Positions 55,601 through 64,000 of a DNA stretch of 64,000 bases are shown here, piece after piece. This DNA is from Apostichopus japonicus (Eukaryota; Echinodermata; Holothuroidea; Aspidochirotida; Stichopodidae): positions 8,366,001 to 8,430,000 of the forward strand of contig NC_092561.1 in assembly GCF_037975245.1 (NCBI RefSeq), written 5' to 3'. The notes under the pieces are model-generated. The model made no database searches. It was not told where the DNA came from and saw only the letters and a list, made by a program, of their open reading frames with translations. The translations under genes were made by a program, and so were the position numbers. Within the stretch, counting starts at the first letter, position 1, and each line of letters begins with the position of its first letter.

Positions 55601-58240
55601 TGTTCTTTTGTTTCTTTCGGATGTTTTTCCATCCTTTATTTTCTTTTCATTTTATTTAATATTTACATCAAGGTTTACTTGAAAATGAAGCTATTGGAAG
55701 TTAACCATCTTTTAGATTGAGTGGTTTTCAGATGATGAAATTGCTAAACTGGACAATGCCAATATTTGGGTTGGAGAGAGGAACGAGAGGGGCGAGGGAG
55801 GGGGAGTGGGCGGCGTGGGTGGGTTGGGATAAAACACTTCCTCAGGTGGGTGCATAAGGGAAGTACACAATGCCTATGGGAATGCTGGCTGGAGACGGAA
55901 CAATGATATAACAAGTTCTATACACGTAGAAAGGCTTGTTCTGCAGTAAGAGGGGTCCATCCCTCCACTCCCACCCCACCCCACCCCACACATATATCAT
56001 TAAATAACCAATCAATTTTATCACGCAGGTGGCAGGTCACCTTCGTTTAATTCGACACATTTTGTACAATACAATCGATAGTTAATCGGTGCAGAATTTT
56101 GGTTTTGTTTTAAGACACTAAGTAAAATAAATTGGGGAGGGTTGGGGATAAGTGAGAATGTGTAGACAGGGGTGAACGGCGGAAGGTGTGAGGAATGGAA
56201 TGAAATGAGATAAAGGGTACTGTAAACGGTTGGTTGGGAAGGGGTTGGGGAGGCACGGTGAACGATATGCATCACGTGGGGGTCACGTGACGTAGTTCAG
56301 AACCACGCCCAGCAGCACACCCTGCTGTGACTCATTCTTGAAAATTCTGTTAAAGAAACCCATCACGAACTAAGATTTGCCGGGTTACATCGCTACTCCC
56401 AAACTTCATTGGTCATGTAACTTCTTGTACTATTCGGAGTAGTTTCGGATAGTCAAACGTAGCCTTTAAGAAATAGTTAAACAAGACCTCACTTCAATAT
56501 TTTGTCCAATTTTTTCACAGAAATTAACCAATTTTCGTCCAAAATGTATGTGTGTTTTTTTTCGTATGTATGAAGCTTCTCCACACGGAGAGGTGTAATA
56601 AATGGTAGCTTGATTGTCTGAGGGTCCGAATACATTAATTGGGGAAATTATTGCACATTCAAGAATAATGCTAGCTGTTTGCATCATGCTATGATGACCT
56701 ATAACCCCGGGTATTCAAACTTTGGTTGCTTGGTGACCCCAATTTTCAACTTCATCACCCTGGCGACCCTCCTGTATCGCATGTCGTGGCCAGGGGATGG
56801 AGTCACAGTGGTCTATGGGAAGGAGGTATCCCTTCCCACAAATTTTGATACGATTAAGGGTGATTTATAAGTAGCAAACTGAATGGTGATATTTTTGCAA
56901 CTTTTGAACTATATTTATGTTCAATGTTTATCAATGAGTAAACATCAAGCTCACACTACAGTTTGAAAATGTATTCTATTGCCTCTTAAAAAAATGAGTT
57001 TGTTAAACTTACCAAAATAGTCAAACAATTTTCAACTTAAATCTTGGGAAATTATATGGAAATTGAAAAATAAAAACCACAAAACGAAACCACGCACGTA
57101 GAAAGATAAGCGGCTGCTTGACCGAAAAGGGTTAAACGCCCTCTCTTATGAGACGTCACGAGACGTTTATGGTAAACCAAGCTGTCTGAAAGATGGATGG
57201 AAATATCATAAAGATTGCTATCAGAGGGACCTGTCTTAGTTCCCACCATAAACATAATAAACATAAAAAAAAACATAAACACGATACAAACAAACATAAA
57301 CACACAAAAATATAAACAAACGAACAAACATGGAAGGTAGTTGGTATTGCCCTCCCACCCCTCCCTCCCCTCCCCGCTCAAATATGCTAGAAAGTCTGAT
57401 AACGGCCATGCACTAATGCTGAAATTTGAATCGAGTATACGCTCTACCGTGCACTCTAAAATTAAGTTATCCAAAAACGGAGACATTTCATTGCGTATCC
57501 TAGCAACTAACAAGTTTCCGAGAATAATTGTGAGGACCAGAGCTAACAGCCATATACTTGTGGTTACTTCTAGCAACTTTTAGCATATTTAAATATGAGA
57601 GGTCAATACTGATGACCTTAATGAATGAATAATATGAATTGAAACGAAAATGAAAAGTGGGTGTTTGCATAATTTTCAGCTGCACATGCGCAAAGTGACG
57701 TCATAAGGGAGGAGATAACATTTGTCCTACATATCCAGTTTATAGTTTTCTGTTCCAATTCATGACACGCCGTATGTTAGAACATCGTTTGAATGTCCCT
57801 TAATTCCTTTATGGCATAAATACATCCATTATAGGGAGTCAAGCCTTATACGGTTGTCTGTATAATCCGGTTGATTGGATGGTGTGGGTACGGATGGGGA
57901 CGTGGCAATGTTGCTTCGCAATAGTTTGGTTTCTCTGTATATGGGATCTGTTTTGGGTACGCAGTGACGTTATGGCTATATCATGTTTTGGTTCCTCTGG
58001 GCAAGGCAAGTCACATGCAAAAAAAAGCACCTATTTTTACGGGCGCCGAAAATGACGGTGCCACTGCACTAGCCACAATCTGACGGTATAACCACACTCG
58101 GCACATTCCGATGGTGCCGCACTCGTGACATTTCCCGATGGTAACATACCCAAACGCCCGAATACGACAACGTCATACCTATGCACCAGAGTCCGATGAT
58201 ACCATAGTGATATAGATGATACCAGAGTCCGATAATACCG
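52620..58240. other. intergenic, no gene supported
   Basis: AT-rich with poly-C runs at 53,874-53,882 and 55,080-55,097, GGGT/CCCAC-type purine-pyrimidine patches (55,780-55,830, 55,965-55,990) and a CACGTG pair near 56,273. The 174-codon - strand frame at 57,052-57,576 is not convincing. Confidence 0.5.
56272..56296. promoter_or_regulatory. paired CACGTG E-boxes followed by a CRE-half-like site
   Basis: ATCACGTGGGGGTCACGTGACGT holds two CACGTG sites whose starts are 11 bases apart and a TGACGT half-site overlapping the second. Such clusters bind USF/MITF/Myc-type bHLH-zip factors. No adjacent gene start is recognised. Confidence 0.3.
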
Positions 58241-58241
58241 A

Positions 58242-58565
58242 CTGGTTAGCCTAGTGGTTAGAGCATCCGCTTATCAGCCGGAAGGTTCGGGGCTCGACTC
58301 CGGGCCGAGTCATACCAAAGACTTTATAAATGGGACCTACTGCCATCTTGCTTGGTGCTCAGCATACAAGTATGAAGTGGGGGAATATGTGTGTCTGATC
58401 GGTAAATACGATTTAGCGCCCTTTGTGGCAGCTCATCGTGTATAGTCTACAGTGACTTGAGAACGGTTATGGAATGATCATAGACGGTTGGTTATAGGCA
58501 CTGCGCCATGAGCGTCTTCGGACGGATACCGGCGCAATACCAAGTGTACACATTATTATTATTAC
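58242..58565 (+). mobile_element. tRNA-derived SINE, family A copy 2
   Basis: Begins GGTTAGCCTAGTGGTTAGAG (A box), B box GGCTCGACTCC (58,291-58,301, one base off consensus), then the same body as the copy at 34,679-35,012, with CGTCTTCGGACGGATACCGG near the end and an ATTATTATTATTA tail. The most complete head in the window. The promoter is internal and pol III type. Confidence 0.9.
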
Positions 58566-60260
58566 TGTTATGAATGCCACAGCTTGATTGTACCGTACTC
58601 ATATGTATGCGCATGCGTACAGTCATGCAGCTGTTTTCCCCCTAAGATGAACGGAAACACCCCCATCTCAAGTTCATGATGACATATTAGCCATTGTCGA
58701 TATCCTTAAACAAATTTACACTCTCTGTTTGAGAAACCAGAGTCATATTTATCTCTCTTTTTCTTATTTTTTTTATCCTATCCAGATTTATTCGTCAATA
58801 ATTTGTATATGGATCACTGGTGTATTAACCACTATATGTAACGCAGTTTTGTTCTCCTTTTCCTTTTAATGTAAACAAAATTTCAGCAGGTGTATTTCTA
58901 TATCATCCACAGAATAACTAAAACCACTTTATGATAGATTTGAGAGAAAGGCCATCTATATATACGCCCATATTTCATTTTTTTTTTTCGTTTGTTATTT
59001 GACAGGGAAAAAAAACTTGAAAAAAAAATCATATCGATGACTTTTATCAGACATATATATATATATAAATATATATATAATGACTTTCACAGAGAGCGTG
59101 GGATTTACACAGGTGGCTGCTAATTTTGAAGTGCAAAGCAAATGCTTTTCTCAATAATTAAACGGGACGCTAAAAAAAAAAAGCCCATCTTCTCTTAACG
59201 GTGAATTCCGATAGAAAGATGACAAAAATTATGGGAAAATATTGTTGATCGTAAGGAATATATTATTTGGTATTTCATAATTATATACGATGTGTATATA
59301 TGAACTTACCTCATTCTTTGTCCAACATAACCCTCTCTTATACACTCTTTAAATTTGTAGCACACTCCTTCTTTTTTTCGTATTTTTGGGGGCGAAAGTG
59401 TAAATTTGTACATGTTAAAGACTAATGCAGAATTTGGTAGGTTAGTATAACGCATGGTTCTTGCTGCTTATACGTACCAATGAGGTGACGAACAGCGATA
59501 CCGTATGAGTTGATTTCGTAAATGTAACGAGGCAGAATATCAGAGATGGGTCAACTCTAGTATCGCTTGCGCGTTTTTTATCTCTTTTTTCGTGTTTTCT
59601 TCGCCAATGAAAGGTATCTGATGTAATTGGTAATCTGGTGGGCGGCACCTCTGTAATTAGATGGATGGTTATACAAAACGTGCAGGGTACACGCGGGGAA
59701 GAGAGGGGTTAAGAGATAAATGGAAGACAGTTATACACCCATCAGGTGTTCGGTGGATCGAAACTATTCCGGTGGTATAGGCTATGGACGTTGTGCCTCT
59801 GTAGGTATATAGGTATTGATCCCCATCATGTGGATATACTTCACATCATTGCAGCGATGGCGTACGTAATGTAATGAAGACATGGCTCAATAATTCCATT
59901 TTTCAAGTAACCACAGACAGGTCTGATGCCAGGGGGGGGGGAGGGGGAGACAGCCCGGCCCGGGCCAATATATATAGGGAATGTGGGGGTTAAGAATATT
60001 GTATACACTCAATTCCATAATATATGTAAGGACAAGGGAATATTCAAAACGAAGGGCCCGGTGAGATGATTGTCCCCTGGATCCGATCTTGCTCTCGACT
60101 CCCCCCCCCCCCCACCCAAGTCGCCCTTTTACGCCAGCAATGAATACTCGAGTTTATACCAAGTAATTATCAAGTGTATAGTTCAAATTGTGATTCCAAT
60201 TATTGAAAATAAGTCAACAGAAACGCCGTTTGTTCTACTTCACTTTCTACTTCATTGGTA
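58566..60260. other. intergenic, nothing recognised
   Basis: A short TA run (59,050-59,082), G-run (59,933-59,946) and C-run (60,100-60,112); no gene. Confidence 0.5.
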
Positions 60261-60261
60261 A

Positions 60262-60400
60262 TCACCCACTATAATACCCACTATATTAATACATTATACT
60301 ATATTACCCACTATATTACCCACTATATTAATATATTGTACTGTATTACCCACTATGATACCCACTATATTAATATATTATACTATATTACCCACTGTAA
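60262..60400. repeat. ATTACCCACTAT-type minisatellite
   Basis: Irregular tandem copies of ATTACCCACTATATTAATAT and shorter forms, at least six occurrences of the CCCACTAT/CCCACTGT core. Confidence 0.85.
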
Positions 60401-60932
60401 TTGTGTCGATAGTTACAATGAAATTGTAAATGAACTGAAAAAAGATGAAGTTGCCTGTTGTTGCACACAGTAATATGGGTGTGTTGTTTCTATTTAGTAA
60501 CATCACGTTAAATTGATGTTCTATTTATTTCCAGTATGGATATATATATATATATAATAGTGGAATATGGTTCTATTTTGTTGATTAGCTTCCACTATCA
60601 CTTTTTTTGTTTTTTCCTTTTGACAAAAAAATTGACACGGACGCTCAGATTCCTGAAGCAAAAGAACACACAAACACACCAAAAAAAAAATCACTTTATA
60701 TATATAAATTGTCAATAAACCGAAAGAATAAAACGATTGTCAACGTTTTGTCGCTCGGAGAAAAATGTGCATATTAATATAAATCATCTGTAAACAATCT
60801 TGTCCGGATTTTTTTCTCACCCCGTTTATATGATTTAACCTCATGCGGTGATCAGCTAATGACCTGAGTTCCCAGTAGCTAACATGGGTGTTCAAACCAT
60901 ATGCATGATGCAGAACGAGATATATTTAAACA

Positions 60933-61175
60933 TTGTTTTATGTCAATTTGAGGAATTTCTTATCACCCCAAAAATATAGCACAATAAAAACTCAGAAGCG
61001 AAAGATTTTACAGCTAGGTCAATACGAGGTTTTATTGACATATGACGAATTAATCAAGCAATACAAAAAAAAAACCGAGGTGCAATCTAGAATACGAAGA
61101 TTAATAATCAACTACAAAATGAAATCAACAACCAGAGCAGATGTTCAGAGGTTTGTAAACAATAATTTATTATAA
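60933..61175 (+). other. open frame of uncertain status
   Basis: An 80-codon frame with a plausible amphipathic, charged composition (LTYDELIKQYKKKTEVQSR, TTRADVQRFV) unlike the homopolymeric frames around it. It could be an exon, but no family is recognised and the splice context is not convincing. Confidence 0.2.
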
Positions 61176-61179
61176 AGCT

Positions 61180-62870
61180 TCGAAAAGTCGTTTTTTTTTT
61201 AATTTATACGATTTCTCCCAAAACATTTATGCTAGAAAATATTTCAGATATGATGTATTTCTGTAGTTCAATTTGGTTAATATATGAAGATACACTTAGA
61301 GGATGCACTATTGAAATAAATGGATAGGGAGATATGGGGTGGGGGTTGATTTAGGGGTGGGGTTGGGTGGGGTAAAATTGATAAAAATTTGGTTACAATC
61401 TCATTGCAGTTTTCATTATTTATCGTACAGTGTTTGTTATAAGGTGCTGATATAGGTTAATGACGGTTTGATAATGCGCTAGTGTTGGGGTCGGGACGTA
61501 GGAGTAGAGGACAGGGGAGTTAAGTGAGATTAAATGAACTGAACAATAGAACAATATACCATGAGACCCTATTTAGTTACTTGTTCATTCCAGAAATTAA
61601 TCCCCAAATTTGTTTTTGAATTATTGACTTAATTTTCAAAATTGTTTTGTTAATGCTGTTTTAATTCAGTGCATGCACACATACAAACAAGTGATACATT
61701 GATCGTGAACTTGTGTTGGTATACTACATAGGTTCTAAAGTACCTAAAACATTTTAGCAAGATTAATTTTGGCGAGACAGTATTTGAGTAGCCTTCATAT
61801 ATGGTAGCATTACCATTACAGCTTACATAGAACCACCATGTATAAACGCGACAGAGTTTCTTTTGACTTTGCTGTCTTAAGTACGCATGTGTGCTCAAGC
61901 GTCTTTATGTTTTGTGTATTACATAGATTGACAGTAAATTATGATGGATTTTCTTTGTTATCAGAAACTATGTCATGATTTCTGACACTTTTCAGTCGCT
62001 TTCTGGATATGTTTGCTTTTCAATGGAACTTGGCCAGTAAGGGGATGACGGCTAAAGGGTATGTAAATGATACACATGTGGCTTCCGAGTGCCACCGCAA
62101 CACCTCCATACTATATTATACCATACCATACCATACCATCCCACTCACAGCCCACTTCGACCCACCACAACACAGACACATATGTTGTATAAGGATCTCC
62201 ATTACAGTAAGGGTTGAAAACCTCAGTTGTTTGAGCACATGTGGGAATTTCTTCTTAATGTATAAAACATTTTATATATCTTTTTAAGTTCGTTAGTAAA
62301 GTTATTTGAAACAACTTTTGTTGTAAATATCATTCTAGAACTCGGAGGCAAGGCCAGTGGGATTGTCTCCAATTTAAAAGAAAGAACAAATAGAATGAAA
62401 AGAATGAAAGCAGGACACGACTTTAAGATTCTGAAGTCAGAGAATTGAATCCCTGCATTCTAGCCACAATTATTGTTCTACGCTGATTCAGACTTACTCA
62501 TTTCCGGATTAGTCTTTTGTTGTTGATTTATGTTGATTTGGGAATTATTAACAACCCCCACCCCACCCCACCTCTCCCTACCCCCAACCACTCGTCCCAT
62601 CTGCTTTGTTCTGATGAGGTGTAATTGTTCATGTTATTACTGTAAGTTTCATAACAATGTGGCTGGAATTTCTTTTGTTTCTTTCCTTTGTTGTATTGAA
62701 TTTTCTTTATTTTGTTTCCTCTTTTTTGTTCAATGAAAAATATCCTACTTATCGACCTCCCTACATCCCTGTGTTTCTTCACTTGTTAAGAGGTTGTGTG
62801 TGTATGTGTGTGTGTGTGTGTGGAGGGGTGGGGTGGGGTGAGGGTCGTCTTTCAAATCAATTTCTCTTGC
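61180..62870. other. intergenic, nothing recognised
   Basis: G-rich GGGGT patches (61,335-61,375), a (CCATA)n patch (62,120-62,140), CCCCAC repeats (62,556-62,590) and (GT)n (62,798-62,822). No gene. Confidence 0.5.
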
Positions 62871-62879
62871 TCTTAGTAC

Positions 62880-63340
62880 TGCATGTTGTTCTTCATCTCA
62901 TTCATGTTTCTATCCATGTTCTTGTTCATTCCTAATTTCCTAGGCTATTGTTCTTACTACCGTGTTATTTTTTCTATTGTTCTCGATCCTGTTATTGTTG
63001 TTCATCTGGTTCCTTTCTTCATCCCTGTATCTGTTCTTGTTCTTCCTATTGTTATTTTCCTATTGTTCTTTCCCTATCGTTCTACCTACCGATTTCCCTC
63101 TTTGTTGTTCATATATTATTCTCAATTCTGTTCCTGTTCCTGTTGTTCTCCTTTTGTTATTTCCTATTGTTATTCATATTGATTTCCCTATTGTTATTCC
63201 TACTATTCTCATTTCTGTGACTGTTCCTGTTGTTCTCAATTTCATTCTCGTTCCTGTTCCTGTTCTAATGCGTTGTTCTTCGTACTTTTCCTTTTCTTAT
63301 TGTTCTCCTCATTCATGTATTGCTATTGTTTAATTTCCTT
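62880..63340. repeat. pyrimidine-rich low-complexity tract (TTGTTCCTGTTC)
   Basis: About 450 bp dominated by TTGTTCTT/CCTGTTCCTG words on the + strand, giving overlapping Phe/Leu/Ser-rich frames in all three frames; these are not genes. Confidence 0.8.
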
Positions 63341-64000
63341 TGTTTTTTTTTAAACTTCTAAACAGTTTCAGCGGTCATGACTTTCACGTACCTTTCCCAC
63401 CCCTCTCTGTCCACCCCCACAACCCTCAGCTAACCCACCCCGCCCTCCAACTATAGTCTGACCATTGTAAAATTAAGTTTATTGCTCGACAAATATACAC
63501 ATATATGTTTATAAATATATAACCCAGCAAAGACAACATTCCACCGGTGTTTGAGTAACCCATCCTACCGAGTACCTCGGTTCGTTTTAGCACTTGAACT
63601 CGTCTCGCTTTGATAAGCATTTCCAACAAAAAATTACACACAATGCTAACGGCCTAAACTAACACAAAAAGGGGATCCGAGTGGGAAAGTTGGGGACTAG
63701 AAATAATCACCTTTGTTCAAAGGTTTGGGGTTCTTGAACTTTAAACCGACGCTGTTTTCTTCTTATTTGCTAAAAGCAGTCAAAAATTAGGGGGAGTAAG
63801 TTTTGTCCGAGAGGCTGGTTCAAGAAAGAACAATACCATAAATCATTCGCGATTATTTCTATATTGGACAAGAAAAAAAATGTGCAAGCGATTTGACAAG
63901 CTTCAACTGTCTTGCTCAAAATAAGACAAAAGAGAGAGAGAGGGAGAGAATAAAACACCTGTCTTGTTATAAGCGGGTGAATAACAATATTCTACTAGAC
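63341..64000. other. end of window, nothing recognised
   Basis: A short (GA)n at 63,930-63,948; otherwise nothing supportable. Confidence 0.5.

Noticed and set aside
57052-57576. 174-codon - strand frame with hydrophobic stretches
   Set aside because: The hydrophobic part comes from AAACATAAACA-type repeats; no conserved pattern or splice context.
62883-63333. Overlapping Phe/Leu/Ser-rich frames
   Set aside because: Products of a pyrimidine-rich low-complexity tract, open in all three frames.

Overview
This is eukaryotic nuclear DNA. It is AT-rich, with widely spaced multi-exon genes, GT-AG introns, tRNA-headed SINEs, DNA-transposon relics and many micro- and minisatellites. The gene content (an EFCAB6-like EF-hand protein and an achaete-scute bHLH factor) and the repeat style suggest an invertebrate deuterostome, most likely an echinoderm. 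The species assignment is inference only.

Region 1 (1-16,022, + strand): the 3' part of an EFCAB6-like gene. I place 14 exons that join in frame into 907 codons carrying 16 EF-hand-like motifs in eight pairs. The 5' exons lie outside the window. The introns hold a hAT-type MITE, SINE pieces, a 21-bp minisatellite that starts a few bases past a splice donor, and a long AT-rich 18-bp satellite.

Region 2 (16,000-34,700): mostly mobile DNA. It contains a dead, 5'-truncated non-LTR reverse transcriptase (18.8-20.0 kb, - strand) and a hAT-like element with a related element inside it (20,231-21,454). A two-exon gene of unknown function sits at 22,891-23,859, with a 48-bp duplication in its coding sequence. 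After that come a 20-bp minisatellite, a tiny palindromic insertion, a fold-back element in TA satellite, and a hAT MITE whose empty site is preserved in a diverged copy nearby.

Region 3 (34,700-43,000): SINEs, then a nested structure. A hAT-like element with 8-bp target duplications (36,560-42,755) was split, two bases from its right end, by a 5.17-kb element with CACTG termini, a TA target duplication and subterminal TTGGGC-type repeats. The inner element carries decayed exons of a gene and has itself received a SINE.

Region 4 (43,000-64,000): a single-exon-coding achaete-scute homologue (45,566-46,186) with a probable 3'-UTR intron. A candidate terminal exon lies near 52.15-52.6 kb. The rest is noncoding DNA with a second full SINE, low-complexity tracts and unusually many long poly-G/poly-C runs.

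The two recognised host genes are not functionally linked in any way the sequence shows. EFCAB6-type proteins are calcium-binding proteins associated with testis and cilia, and achaete-scute factors are proneural transcription factors. The strongest new observations are the nested transposons, the two hAT insertions with paralogous empty sites, and the subterminal module shared by four hAT-like elements.
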